Positions 1 through 12,147 of a DNA stretch of 64,000 nucleotides are shown here, one piece after another. The DNA is from Ulota crispa. Its lineage: Eukaryota; Streptophyta; Bryopsida; Orthotrichales; Orthotrichaceae. Below the pieces are notes generated by a model. It did no database searches. It saw nothing but the letters and a program-made list of their open reading frames with translations, and had not been told where the DNA came from. How positions within the stretch are numbered: the first letter of the stretch is position 1; each line of letters begins with the position of its first letter. Where the stretch lies: contig OY987243.1 of NCBI GenBank assembly GCA_963920765.1, positions 4,464,001 through 4,528,000 on the forward strand, read 5' to 3'. The position numbers and the translations under genes are program-made.

Positions 1-859
1 ATTAAGCAAAATATTCACCAAGATGACATTTTATTCATCCAAAATAATCACTTAATCAAAGCAATAATTGAATCATATGAAATCAATTTTCATTTTTTTT
101 ATACTTGGTATTGATGAAGCTAAAGAAATAAACATATCATTCATACAGAAGCATAAACTTAAATCATGAAAAATTTCCCAGAAAAAGAGGATTGGGCAAT
201 AAGGAATGGGTAGTTACCTAGAGAGAAATGTTCTTAAATCAAAATTTATCCTCAAAGGCAAAGGCGGTCAAGTTAAATGACATCCTCTTAGCCCATTACA
301 AACCTCCACGTGGCTTCATCTAATTGCTTTCTATAGCTAAATGTTGACTGGTATTCACAAAAGTGGCTAAATCTAGCAAAATTCATATCAACTTTTTTTT
401 AAACTATGAGAGAATGTGATTTTTACGAGGCATTCTCCAAATTTTATCTACCAATGAGGAGGTTGTACGCCATTCCCCCCAAAAGTAGGTACAATCATGC
501 ACAACCATAAATAATCTTTGGTTGGTGAGGTTAGGGGATTTTTATGTATCTAAATTATTTTCTCATGTTTATAATTTGAAGTAATTTCTTCTTAAAATTT
601 CTTAGAAATATGAATGTAAATCTAAAAAATAAGTTTTGAATAATGCTAATGATAGGTGAACTTGTCCTTCCATCAATGGGCTTGAGCCAATGGAGCATGA
701 CAAGGAAATCTTTGTAGGCAATGTTTTGTTATAATCTTACCTCAGCTATTACAACACTTGAAATATTAAGTGGAAAAATGGATAAAAATGACAAATCTAT
801 AATCTATAAAAAAACTCACTTTTGCTACTTGTCTATTCAATTGTTGGTGACCGGCTTGA
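1..859. other. AT-rich stretch, nothing recognised
   Basis: I see no coding exon with conserved motifs, no RNA gene and no clear repeat boundary here. The composition is AT-rich with short A and T runs, as in the rest of the intergenic sequence. Confidence 0.5.
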
Positions 860-1095
860 CAAGTATGGGGGCATGGGGTGAAGGTGGGATGGGCAATGGG
901 GTGGGATGGGGCAATGGGCATGGAGAGATGGGATGGGGGTGAGTTGGGGGCAATGGGGTGATTGGCATGAGGAGATGGAATGGAGGTGGAATGGGGTGAT
1001 GGGATGGGGGTAATGAGGGATGTGATGGGCAATGCAATGGGGGCAATGAGATGGGGGCAATGGGATGGAGGCAATGGAGGGATGAAGATGGGATG
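860..1095. repeat. Purine-rich GGGATGGGGGCAATG-type minisatellite
   Basis: About 235 bases consist of imperfect repeats of G-rich words such as GGGATGGGG, GGCAATGGG and GGTGATGGG. The + strand is almost pyrimidine-free. Unit length drifts (roughly 12-24 bases), so this is a degenerate minisatellite. Open frames across it on the minus strand give only Pro/His/Ser-rich strings and are artefacts of the repeat. The dense G-runs could in principle form G-quadruplexes on the + strand. Confidence 0.8.
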
Positions 1096-1149
1096 GGATG
1101 CATGGGCATGGAGTGCATGATGGAAGCTGCAAGGCATTTAGCAAGACAT

Positions 1150-1545
1150 TTAGCTAAATGGGTTTACTAACTCGTCATACTACTAAAATCACAATGAGTT
1201 TTATAATATCACATTGTACCTCTGTAATATCACATCTCTAATCTTTGTGATGTCATACTATACTACCAAAATCCAAAAGTCCTATATAAAATCACATATT
1301 CACTCTTTGTGGTATCACACTATATTACTAAAATCACAAGGATCTCTGTAATATCACATTTACACCCTTGTAATATCACATTTCTAGCCTCTTTTTATAT
1401 TATCACATAGGTGTTATTTGAAAATGTTCTAAATTTTTTATTTTGCATTCTACCTAACATATGAAATTCTTTAAAAAAATCTAATGGTGAATATTTAGAG
1501 TAGAAAGCGCCAACCGCTAGTATTTTCAAAAGAACTAGAAAAATT
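1150..1545 (-). repeat. Dispersed ATCACA-rich repeat, copy 1
   Basis: This copy has two parts. The first is a run of loosely repeated words (ACTAAAATCACA, TAATATCACA, TCTGTAATATCACAT). The second is a conserved block containing ATTTTGCATTCT, ACATATGAAAT, TCTAATGGTGAAT and finally GCGCCAACCGCTAGT. The same order recurs at 10975-11240, and the reverse complement at 15465-15735 and 30795-31060, so this is a dispersed family. No coding capacity is seen. Superfamily not identified. Confidence 0.65.
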
Positions 1546-2374
1546 CCTTGGGAGCACAAAATCAATCTACAACCTAACTTCTCAACCCTAAGAGCATCAT
1601 CAATCTAAAATAGGGAATGGGGCTATAACTGCATTTCATTTGGTGGGGCCAATTGCTCCACTACAACCATAGCAATAAATAATTAGAAGATGAACTTGTC
1701 AACATGACCTCCTTGGATGGCAAATTTGCTTGTTTCTAATTGCCTTGGGACTTCCACTGCATTTGTTGTTGTTGTTTGTTGCTAGAATGACACATTGCTT
1801 GCAATAGCTTGCAACTTCTAGGCAACAACTTGCAAGTACTCGCAAGTGTTTTCTATGGCGCCTAAATATGCAATGAGAGTTGTGTCAGAGTTGGGAGGAT
1901 TTGTTTGGTGAAAGGGGTAGCAAATTTGCTTGGATGGGGAGAGACACAAGACTGGCCAATTCTCCGTCCCAGTCGGTGTATGCGTTGATGATGCCCTAAG
2001 GTGGAAGCACCCATTTCCACCAATGCTCCATACCCAACTAGTGGGGTGTGCTATTTCCACCTTGCACAAGGATAGGTGCTTTGAAATACATTTTGATGTC
2101 CTTTTCAAGGTTGAGGCCACTTAAGTCATGTCACATGTCCCAAGTCCCAAAGTGAAGTAGGAAGTAATGAGCGGAAATTAGTTTGACTATTGGTGGAATT
2201 GCATACATCTAAACATTGGCCATGGGCCCCAAACACTTTTTGGCTCCCAAAATTTGAAATAATTTCAATTTTACACATAAATTATGAAATTTTTGCAATC
2301 TCAATATCTCTTATCTTCCTACATGGAAAAGTTATTTTTTGCCTTGAACTCTTTGTAGGTTGTTGCAAAAGCTC
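1546..2374. other. Intergenic stretch, nothing recognised
   Basis: Mixed-composition sequence with a slightly GC-richer middle (about 1840-2110). Short open frames of up to 100 codons lie on both strands, but none shows a recognisable domain or splice context. Confidence 0.45.
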
Positions 2375-2620
2375 TTAACCCCTAAAGGATGTTGTTGTTT
2401 TGTATACGGACTCCCGTGTTGTATACGGATGGGGTATTTGGATAGCACTTGAATCCCATTGGAATTGTAAATTTCAAGCCAAGTCAGAAACATAATACTG
2501 GTCAACTAAAATTTTTTGGGGAATTTTTGACATTTGTTGTAAAGTTTTTTTTCAAGTACTAAATGGTTCTCCTACAAATACATACAACACTTTTGGTAGG
2601 CAACATCCTTTAGAGGTTAA
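2375..2620. mobile_element. TTAA-flanked piggyBac-like MITE
   Basis: The element starts TTAACCCCTAAAGGATGTTG and ends CAACATCCTTTAGAGGTTAA, giving terminal inverted repeats of about 20 bases with one mismatch and TTAA at both ends. It is 246 bp long and non-coding. A diverged relative lies at 55797-56035, sharing internal words such as GAATCCCATTG, AAGCCAAGTCA and TTTTGGTAGGCAACAT. TTAA target duplication plus termini starting CCC is the hallmark of the piggyBac superfamily; the assignment of this non-coding copy is inferred from that. Confidence 0.7.
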
Positions 2621-2710
2621 GTTATTGGGTATGGGTGCTTCTACCAAAAGGGGTCAAAACTCAGCTCCTTTTCTGTGTATATTGGAACTCGAGGCATTGA
2701 GGGGGTTAAC

Positions 2711-4894
2711 CACTACACTAATAATGATAAATAGTGTTATGTTATTAATAGTGTTACTTGCACTTTTACCCCACTAACTCTAAATATCAAGTAGTTTACA
2801 TTTAGAGTTGCCTCTTACACACCACTGGCAACAACTTTGCTTCTGATAACTGTTGTGCCCACCTATGCGCCGCACTATTCTTGTGTCGTTCCTGCATGAT
2901 TCTATGTTTTGTTATCTCGCACTCTTGCCCTCCATCTCCTTGTGCGCTCTTGCGAGACTTGTGAGACATGTGCATACGTAGCTGCACCATCTGGCAATTG
3001 GCAAAACCTAGAAAAATCCTATGTGTTTTTGATTCAATAGTTATTTGCAGGATCCATGGTGGAAACAGGAGACCTTGCCGGAGGCAGCTCGATCTACAGA
3101 AGAGAGTGCACGCTTGCAAGATAGCAATCTTTTTTTGTCCCGTCTCGGTTTTATTTTGACAATTTTGCTAGCATTTTGAGCTAGATTTTGCTGAAGTTTG
3201 TGGAGGTAAGTGAATCAAAGCCCAGACTGGATTGCCAATTCTTAGTCTTGGTTTGTTTTGAAGGAAATGGCACTTGAAACAACTAATTGATGTCGATTTT
3301 CTTCAGAATGGTGTAGTTAGGATTTTGCCATTCAGCATTCAAGCAGTGGTGGATCATGCGGTTTTAGGGTTTAGGACATGAGGTTGGGCTTGATTGACAA
3401 GTCAATCGCTTGGGCTGTGGAGATTCTTTTTGTGCAAAAGAACCGATGTGGTCAAGTGTTGCACCTCTCAAGATTGATTCAGCCTCAAAATCTAAGTTCA
3501 GAAGAATGAGGTGGAGTGGCAAGCTGCCATGAACAAAAGGAATTTGAGAGCAAATGTCAATAATTGTGAGGAGCTCTAAGATAAGACATATGTGTACTTA
3601 TTGGCTCAAAGGATCCGATTGGACAGCACCAAAAGGGGGAGAGACCACCCTTTTTGGACGTAGCTGCTTGCTTGTCTTTGAAGTCACAATACATGTGAAT
3701 GTGGTGTCAATATTTGAGGAGTATCATGGGTTACAACCTTCTTGTTGGAAACAACAGTCGCTGCAAGTGTGTGCAAAGCTAGGGAAGTGCAAAGCTGGGG
3801 AGAGTAGAAGCAGTAGGCTTGTTTTACGTTGAATTGTATCTGTAAGGAAAAGTGTAGATGTACATTGATTCCGGCAATTGATTTGCGTGTACACTATGAC
3901 AAAGACCAGTAATATCATTGATGATTCAAGACCCTAGGTTTGTAATGCTCTAGTGGTGACTGATGATGGGTGTGCTCTTCTTTAAGACTGTTATTGCTAA
4001 CTTGATTCCCATCATACTTAGCAAGTCAAGATTTTCCTGTCTAAAAGCATAGTCTTTTATGTACTTCAACCGTGGAGCCTTTACACTGACTAATCTTTTG
4101 AGCTTGACCGTGCGTCCAAGGTCTAACATTCTACAAGTCATTACAAGAGATTTGGACCCAAGAATGGGCCCCTTCCCCCAAAACTATGGGAACTTTGGGA
4201 ACAATTCCACAACACTTCCACATAGGCAATTTGCAGCAATTTGGCATGGCATTAGGGCGACCACGTCAGACATTATTATTTAATTATTTTTTTTGGAAAA
4301 AAACTTTTTTTGATTTTTTTAATTTTTTTTAATTTTTAATTTTTATTATTATTTTTCTGACAACCAGCAGTGGCATTGGAAACATCCAAACTCATAGGCC
4401 TTTCTTGGGTCCAAATCCCTTGTAATGAATGCTAGATTGCCAAAGTTACTTTGGCACGAGTACCACTATGCTGGATGTGCTGCTATGTATGTGTCTCCAA
4501 ATTTTGTAAAGTACCCATTTGTGTGAAATGGTTGATTGCCCATGCAGCGAGAGGTATCCATTTGTGTGGAATGGCTGATTGCCTGTGTAGCAAAAGGAAG
4601 AAATAACAAATTGTCAATTTTCCTCCTTGAGTACCAATTTTGACATTCCTTCGAGGCTTACAACCTTTTGCATTTTTTATAAATTTGGTTTGTTTTTTTT
4701 GTAATGACCAAATGAAGTAATATCTAACACTAAATGTAAACTTGTAAAAATTTCATACTCCCAAAAACTACAATAATTGACAATTAGTGTATACGTTGAC
4801 ATTTAATATTGGTAACATTATGGAAATTGTTGACATTTAGTGTTAGGCTTTGTAATTAGTGTTGCCAACACTATTTATCATTATCAGTGTACTG
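2711..4894. mobile_element. Probable 2.2-kb CACTA-like non-autonomous element
   Basis: The left end CACTACACTAATAATGATAA is matched by the reverse complement of the right end (CAGTACACTGATAATGATAA), with further matches inward (ATAGTGTT). AGTGTT words recur beneath the right end, as expected of CACTA subterminal repeats. No convincing 3-bp target duplication is visible (AAC on the left, CTA on the right), so the element is old or the edges are off by a few bases. The interior has mixed-GC tracts but no recognisable transposase. Its right edge lies a few tens of bases before the Argonaute leader. Confidence 0.45.
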
Positions 4895-5670
4895 CTAATG
4901 ATTGACCAGGGTTTGTAAGTTACTACAGTAGCTGGAGGGAAGTGTGAGTGCGTGCGTTGGTAAAGAACCAAAAAAAAATGGCGGCCGTGGAGCAGTGATG
5001 AGTGGTGAGAGCTCTCAAGGTCGCCGTCACCTTTTCTTGCCTGTCCATGCTGCTGTCGTGGGGACCGACTTTGATGGCGGGCGAGTTACTGCCATGAGTT
5101 GTTTGCCGTCTCCTTCCCTGCCTGTCTGCTTCTTCTTCTTCCTGCTGCCAGCACCCACACCCTCTACGGGAACCCGGTAAGTTAAGGTCCGTTTTTCCCA
5201 CATTTTCGCATAAATGGCGGTTCTCATTTGCGTCTTCTTGCTGTCATTTGAAATGAGATACGGTTTTGTTTGCTGAGAGTTCGCCCAGAAGGTGGAGTTT
5301 CTATTCTCTTTGGTTCCTGGGCATTGTGGATTCCAAGCATTGAGCTTTCAGGACATTGAGGTTTCTGTAGCGAGTGAGGATCTGCTTGTCTTGTTGCGAG
5401 TAGTTAGAGTTTTTCTGGTCAGTTTGGCCTTTGAATGTTGCTGCTGTGTGAATGTTGGTGTTGTGTCTGAGAAGTGCCTTACGCATGCACCATTGCAAGT
5501 GAGGTGATTGTGAAATTTTCGTTCCAAAAAGAATGGAGGACATCCTTTGAGAATTATTGCTGATGTATTTTTTTCCTCTGTGATCTGGTTGATTTGCAGC
5601 GATTGTTGAGGGAGGTGTTTGCTTGTGTTGTTTCGTGATCGTTTGGTGTCAAGGCTCGTAGTCTCACACG
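4895..5670 (+). promoter_or_regulatory. Promoter/5' leader of the Argonaute gene with probable leader intron
   Basis: GC content rises sharply from about 4920. A good donor (GGTAAGTTAAGG, cut before 5177) and an acceptor after TGATTTGCAG (cut after 5599) would define a leader intron of about 423 bases, leaving the coding ATG at 5671 in the second exon. A six-codon upstream open frame starts at 4978 and stops at 4998; it would be in the mRNA only if transcription starts upstream of it. The transcription start is not determined. No clear TATA box was recognised. Confidence 0.5.
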
Positions 5671-8600
5671 ATGGAAGGCGCGGAGGGAGATGCTGAAGCG
5701 AGTCTTCCCCCGCCACCGCCGGTGCCTGAAGGAGCTCTTCCCGCCATAGCGCCAGGCTATGGAACTGGTGGTGGGGGTGGGCCGGCGGGTCACGATGAAA
5801 GTGGGAACGACAACGGGCGTAACGGAGGGAGAAATGGCGGAGGACCGAGTGGAAGAGCAGCCATGGCTGCACTCGCGCTAGTGCCAGCGATTCCAGTTCC
5901 GCGGAAGGCACCAAGGCCGGCATTTGGCAGGGTGGGGCGTCCAACTAGGTTGCTCGTCAACCATTTCAAGGCCACACTCACAAAGTCTGACGATGTCTAC
6001 CACTACAATGTGAGTTTTCTTCCGTCATCTTGCTGCTGCTGGTGCGAGGGGTTTTGGGCTTAAGCGTTGTGGAGTACCTTGAAGTAGGTCTTGTGGTTGA
6101 GTCACAACAACTCTCAATGTCTGGCGATGTGTATCTGTAGGTGTCGATCGAGCCGGCGCAGATAAATAAGAATATTTGTCGGGAGATTTTCACGAAGTTG
6201 AGGGAGACTTTTGGGGAGGCTGAGTGTGGAGGTAAGCAGGGTGCTTACGACGGCGAGAAATCTTACTTCACCAGCGGGAGTCTCCCTTTCAATACCAAAG
6301 AGTTTCCTGTGTTTCTGGACGACCGCAAAGGCCCCGCCTTTCGACCTGGTGAACAGGGAACAAGGCCGGGTGATAGCCCGCCCACAGATAGCCCACCGCC
6401 AAGTAAGACTGACCAAGTGTTGAGGAAACATGGATTGTGAACCCGTTTGTGTGCCATTTGGATGCCCTAAATGATTGTAAGGTGCTCATGTTTGTGGTTT
6501 TCATTTTGTCATGCAGCGAGTCCAGGACAAGAGATTGTTCCGAAGAGGAGGAGGACCGTAGCGAGAGGCCGAGACTTTGTTGTCAAGATAGAATTTGCTG
6601 CGGTGATTCGAATGAGGGCCATAGGTGAGATGATGAGGGGGGCGATGGGGCAGGGTGACCATGACCAGGAAGTACGAGCACTTGATGCTCTGCGTGTTCT
6701 GGACATTGTTCTGCGTGAGAGCGCTTCACAGAGGTGCGTATATCGTATTTGCTACTGTCATTTGATGTTTTAAATGCTCCTGAGATTGTATGCTGTCTTA
6801 TCTGCAGACAGTGTATAACTTAGCCCTACTTTTTATCACCTTGCAGAGGATACCTTCTGGTGAGGGACAATTTCTTCCACCGGGATTTGGGTCCAGTTGG
6901 CGACTTGGGTGAAGGAGTGGAGGCTTGGAGAGGGTACCATTCGAGCGTCAGGCCAACCGGTTTAGGATTGACGCTAAATCTTGATATTACCATGACCACC
7001 GTCTTGAAGCCCATGCTCGTGGAAGAGTTTCTTAAGGAAAGATTCAACGTACGAGACCTCAAAGCTCTGCAAACAAGAGACTGGACGAAAGCGAAGAGCA
7101 TCCTGAAAAATGTCCGGGTCGAAACGGTTCACTTGCAAGTGTCCCGATTTCACAAAATTTCAGGGTTTAGTGACCGGCCTATCCAAGATCTCAAGTAAGG
7201 ACATCTCAACAGATAATCGTAGTGTGTTACGGAGTAATCAATCAAGTCCAAACTATATCTGGTGATGTGGTGTCGTTTGACCAATGATTGTTTAGGTTTA
7301 CGAAGAAGGTTAAACACGGTGATGGCAACGTAGAAGAACATGAAATGTCAGTGGAGGGTTACTATTTTGATGTTTACAAGTACAAAATGAAGTACCCGAG
7401 TCTTCCAGCACTAGATGTAGGCAACAAGAAGAAGCCAACGTTCATCCCAATAGAGGTAATCTCCAGGTTCCTTGTTTTCAGATTTCTGCTCTAACATTCC
7501 AATTGTTAGATCTCATGGCTTTGCAGAACTAGAGTTCACCCCCTTTTACAGCATTGGAAGAGTTATTTTTAAATTCCAAATAGTCATTTCAAAGTTTGAC
7601 ACTGTGATTTGTCTATTTTGAAAGTAATTTCGCAGTTTATTCCCGAAGGTGACACAAAAAAGTGTTCAGTAGGATGATTGTTGCTAGAAAACGTACCAAA
7701 ACCCCCCGAATTTTTAAATTTTTTGATCGTACCTTCAGTTGGCTTGCTCACCTCCAGCATTGGTTTATTTCTGCAGCTGTGCAAGATAGTTGAAGGGCAG
7801 CGATACACAAAATCCCTCTCGAGCGTCCAGAGAGCCAAGCAGATTTCGGCTTGCAAGCAGGGTCCGCAAGAGCGGCAGAAAATTTGTGAGAATGCGATGA
7901 ATGTGAGCAAGTACGGCACAGACAGGCTGGTTGCAGAGTTTGGCCTTCTCTTCGAGAACAGGCTGGCTAGTGTTAATGGCAGAATGCTACCATCTCCTCA
8001 GGTATTTATTTCACTCGTTTTGCGATGTGATACTGTATTGACAGTGGCATTGCTGGTGGAAATAATTTCATTTATAAATGTTTCTCCTTTGTGCCAACAG
8101 CTGGAATTTGGGAATGGGAGGACTGAAGAACCCCGGGAAGGGCGGTGGAACTTCAACAATAAGGTTCGTTTAGTTTCCGTTTGTCTGTTTCATGAACAGA
8201 AATCTCTTGCAGCTTCTGATTTTGCATTTTGCAAATATGTTTATATCGTCAATTGCCTGGATATTAGATAAAACCTGATATAGTTTTCTATTGGAATGCA
8301 GACCCTGAAGGAGGGAGTTAAAATAGATCCATGGGCTGTCGCTGTGTTCGATGGCCGCTGCCATGATGGGGAGCGTGTAGCGCAGCAGCTGTTGGAAAGC
8401 TGCACCAAACGAGGAATGAAGATGCGGCAGGCAATAGCGGTACAGAAGGAGCCCCAGAATGCTCAGGGCTTCTCCCCTGAGCAACGTGTCGAGCGGATGA
8501 TAACAGCTCTACGACCTCACAGGCCTGTTTTCATTCTGGTTATCTTACCTGAGAAAGACAGTCCCATCTATGGTAAGAAGTCTCATTCCATGTAATCTGG

Positions 8601-10627
8601 TCGCTATTAAGTATTCCTTGATTAGTTGTTGATCGTCTACAAGTTTAAGTGTTTGACATTTAACAGGTTACGATAATGTTTGGCAGTACCATTCAAGAGG
8701 TTTTGTGAGGTCAATATCGGGATTATCTCACAATGCATGGTGAAGCCTCGTCAACTTAACGATCAGTACCTCGGAAACCTTGCACTAAAGATCAATCTGA
8801 AGGTACGCGTGGTATTCATATACAGTTTTGAATGATCGTATGTATAGCAGTACGTATTTTGACAGTTGTGACTTTTTTGGCTCGGCATTTTTATGCTCAG
8901 ATGGGAGGGTTCAACTCGCCATTGAGCCAGCGGATGGTTACCTGCCTGGGTCAGTCGACCATCATCTTCGGCATGGATGTGTCGCACGGGTCACCAGGGG
9001 ATGTGAATGCCCCTTCAATTGCAGCCGTGGTAGCAACCAAGAATTGGCCGGATGTGTTCCATTATTCAACGCAAGTGAGAACACAACCAGCAAAGACGGA
9101 GATGATCGAAGCGCTCTATGAGCCTGGAGGTGGCATGGTCAAGTATGATTCAAACTTTGTTATATTTCTTTATTGTGAGCTATGAATTTTTAGTGTGCAA
9201 CTTTTACCTCTTTGTCAGGAAGTGCTCTAGGTGTATTTTTTCTTGGATGAAGTTGTAATTCTCGATGACCAGTTGTGATGTTTTTTAATTGACAGAGAGT
9301 GTCTCAAGGCGTATTACAATACTTGCAGAAACACCAGCATGCGCAAACCCAATCAAATCATTATATACAGGTATCATTGCCCTGTGCTTACTCTTATCTA
9401 CAAAAATCTATCGTGCTGGAGGGCTTGTTAATACATCTCGTCATAGCCTTCAATTCCAACTGATTAACTTTTTTGGGTTTAAGATTAGTATCTTAAATAT
9501 GAGTTGGATTGTTCACTCCAGGGATGGAGTTAGTGAGAGCCAGTTTGCGCAGTGTTTGGAACTTGAATTCATTGCTTTCAAACGGGTAATTTCATTCCTT
9601 TTCCCCGTTTTAAGCAAACTCATCGATGGTAGATGTCTTCTTTTTCTGTACTGGTACTCATGTACACTTTGTTTGACAGGCCTGTGAAGAACTAGAGCCA
9701 GGATATAATCCGGGGATCACCTTCATTGTTGCTCAGAAGCGTCACAACACGCGATTCTTTCCTCACGACGGCGAGCGGATGAAAAACGGGAACGTTCTAC
9801 CAGGTATTGGTTGCCCTCCACACAGGATACGCATCTTATTTTTCTATTTTTGCCACGCAAAGGACTGCTCACTCAATTGGGAGCACATGCCAGTCGTTTT
9901 GACGGAGTTTGTCAAAATTGTCCTTGTGCAGGCACTGTCGTTGATAAGGATGCTTGTCATCCCCATAATTATGACTTTTTCCTCGTCTCGCAAGCAGGGC
10001 TAATTGTAAGCTCGCCTACCTGCTTCATTCTTTCTTGTGTCGGATTCTTAAATTTTTTACCAATCATTCAAAACTCTCTTCAGATTGCTTTCTCTGAGAA
10101 TGTGCCTTTGGGCTTGAATGCAGGGCACATCCCGCCCGACTCATTACCATGTCCTCGTGAATGAGAACAAACTCTCGCCCGACGACATCCAAACTTTGAC
10201 AAACAATCTGTGCTACACGTAAGAGAGCTATTATAGTGATGTCCATTTGGTTTTTTGACGGTTTCATATGTACCTTCTTTTCAAGTATCTAACAGTTCCG
10301 GTGCATTTTTCAGGTTTGGCCGCTGCACTACTGCAATATCGATGGGTAAGCCAACTTCTTGAAGGGGTTTGTTTTCTTCTATTCTTCTAATGTTTTTTTG
10401 CTGACTGAAGGGTTTTCGTTTGTTACTGTTCTGCAGCGGCTCCAGCAGCGTATGCCCATGTTGTGGCAACCAGATACAGAAAACTTGTGGACACCTGGGG
10501 AGGATCATCTGGAGGGGGCTCTGATACCACTTCTCACAGGAGTGGCAAAGAAGGAGCTGCTCCAAGACCTGTACAGGCTCTTCCAATTCTCAAGATCAAA
10601 CCGGAACATTCTATGTTCTTCTGCTGA
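5671..10627 (+). CDS. AGO4: ARGONAUTE protein, AGO4/6/9 clade (17 exons, 965 aa)
   Basis: Small-RNA-guided effector; AGO4-clade proteins bind mainly 24-nt siRNAs and direct DNA methylation in the nucleus. Exons by splice signals and phase: 5671-6009, 6141-6402, 6517-6733, 6847-7194, 7296-7455, 7777-8001, 8101-8163, 8302-8572, 8687-8802, 8901-9142, 9296-9370, 9522-9585, 9680-9803, 9932-10005, 10124-10218, 10314-10345, 10437-10627; all GT-AG. The frame stays open for 966 codons including stop. Order: low-complexity Pro/Gly N-terminus (1-80), ArgoN, PAZ (about 315-430), MID, PIWI (about 670-940). [11 protein letters not shown] is diagnostic of the AGO4 clade, as are GRWNFNNK and the C-terminal SMFFC. 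The slicer set appears complete: D693, E734 (glutamate finger), D774 in RDGVSES and H867 in THYHVL. The start is the first in-frame ATG before the conserved N domain. The exon 8/9 join is the least certain: it gives IYVPFKRF where relatives have IYGPWKK. Confidence 0.95.
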
Positions 10628-10974
10628 CTTCCAAAATTTCCCTCAGTGACTACCTGCGCAGCAGAGTGTGAATCTGGAAATTTTGTAGACCAGCAGTTCA
10701 TGCACATATCCAGAATTGCAATTTTCTCTCCAAAACCAATTTTGTTTGAACTAATAGTGGATTCAACTATAACATTTTGAAAAACTTCATGACGATGGTA
10801 GGACCATTTTGTTGGAGCTTTGCATTTGAAAATAGTGGGTTCAACATTTACATCGCAAATCATGTTTACTCCTTTTCTGTACACCAGGGTTTGGTGACTT
10901 AATTGCAGATTAGCCTGGAATTCCGCTGCCATAATATTCAGAAAAACTCTATCTACTAAGCCTCATTATGTACA
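10628..10974 (+). other. 3' flank of the Argonaute gene
   Basis: Presumed 3' UTR and downstream sequence. No canonical AATAAA is visible. Two similar words, AATAGTGGATTCAAC and AATAGTGGGTTCAAC, lie about 80 bases apart. The polyadenylation site cannot be placed. Confidence 0.4.
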
Positions 10975-11240
10975 TTGATTATCACTATATACTCTTACTA
11001 CTAAAATCAGAGTGATCTCTGTATTATCACATCTCCAGTTTGTGATTTCCGTACTACTAAAATCACAGTGGTCTCGAATCTCGACCAGTGTAATATTATC
11101 ACATAGATATACAATGTGAAGTCTTCATGAAATTTTCATTTTGCAATTTCTGTTACATACAATTTCCTGCTAAAACTTTAGTGATGATTGCGGAGCGGAG
11201 CGTAGGAAGCGCCAACCGCTAGTGTTATCTAAATGAACAT
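10975..11240 (-). repeat. Dispersed ATCACA-rich repeat, copy 2
   Basis: Same architecture and orientation as 1150-1545. ACTAAAATCACAGTG and TATTATCACAT words are followed by ATTTTCATTTTGCAATT and then GGAAGCGCCAACCGCTAGTG. It begins about 350 bases after the Argonaute stop codon. Confidence 0.6.
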
Positions 11241-11996
11241 CATTAAGTGCTAACCGGTATCCTTAATGAAAGGTACATCATTAACTATCCAAACATCATT
11301 TGTCTTGTCAGTTCTAGGGCTTGGTAGTAACTTCGTAACCCCTGAAGTTTTTTGAAATTCCAACCATATGATCCTACCCTATACTACGGTAATGGGAGGT
11401 ACTTGTGACAAAAAAAAATCATCTTCTAAGACAGAGATACTGACATCTTTCTCTATGCTAAGTCGAGGCTTAATTTCTTCATGCAGAAAACCAAATTAAG
11501 TACATGTTGGAGAAATTTCAGATCATCGCATGTCTTACAGTATACTTCAAAAAATCTCTGAATGCCAACTTTATATATATAGCCTTTTATTTATTTATTT
11601 ATATATATATAGCCTTCTTTTCTTTTTGGGTACAATTTATAAAAAACCATAAGATAAAATAAAGGTCATCAAAAGCCAAAAAAAAGTAATTTAGATACCC
11701 TCCAAATGTTGGTCATTAGTATTTTGTACATATTCATTAGTATTTTGTACATATGATTTAGTGTGTCAAATATAATTTAGTGTGTCAAATATTGGATCCT
11801 CTACACTAAATTTATTGTAGAATGTGTGTGTTGGGTTAGACATTTTCTTTTCTTGGTAATTAAATGCTTGATTTCTTCAAATTAAAATGGATAGCTTCAA
11901 GGCTTTGGAAATAAAGAAGCTGTGTACTTCTTTGTTTAATTTTTCTCCTTCCAACTTGTTTTTCAATCCTAAGTTTTTTTCTATGAAGAATATAGC
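11241..11996. other. Intergenic, contains TATA/TTTA microsatellite
   Basis: No gene recognised. A short AT microsatellite (TATATATATAG, TTTATTTATTTA) lies at about 11573-11612, and TTAGTGTGTCAAATAT is repeated in tandem near 11758-11793. Confidence 0.5.
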
Positions 11997-12147
11997 CACT
12001 ACAAGCGGAACTGTCCAAAATGACAAAAATATGTCCAAATCAGCATGGTTAAATCTACAGAAATTGTCCAATTTGACAAAAAAGTTGTCATTTTGGACAC
12101 ATTTAGTCAATTTGGACATGTCAATTAGGACACAATTTCTTGTAGTG
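11997..12147. mobile_element. CACTA-type MITE with 3-bp target duplication
   Basis: The 151-bp element starts CACTACAAGCGGAACTGTCC and ends in TTTCTTGTAGTG. It is flanked on both sides by the trinucleotide AGC. Internal inverted words (TGTCCAAAATGACAAAAA and TTGTCATTTTGGACA) make it a hairpin. CACTA termini with a 3-bp duplication are the signature of the CACTA (En/Spm) superfamily. A close relative lies at 57262-57378. Confidence 0.8.

Noticed and set aside
766-1144. Pro/His/Ser-rich open frames on the minus strand, up to 123 codons
   Set aside because: They are translations of the G-rich minisatellite in three overlapping phases, with no domain or splice context.
5348-5944. 198-codon minus-strand frame over the Argonaute leader and exon 1
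   Set aside because: It lies antisense to a conserved exon and has no recognisable motif; open by composition.
8170-8484. 104-codon minus-strand frame over Argonaute exon 8
   Set aside because: Antisense shadow of a conserved exon encoding part of the MID domain.
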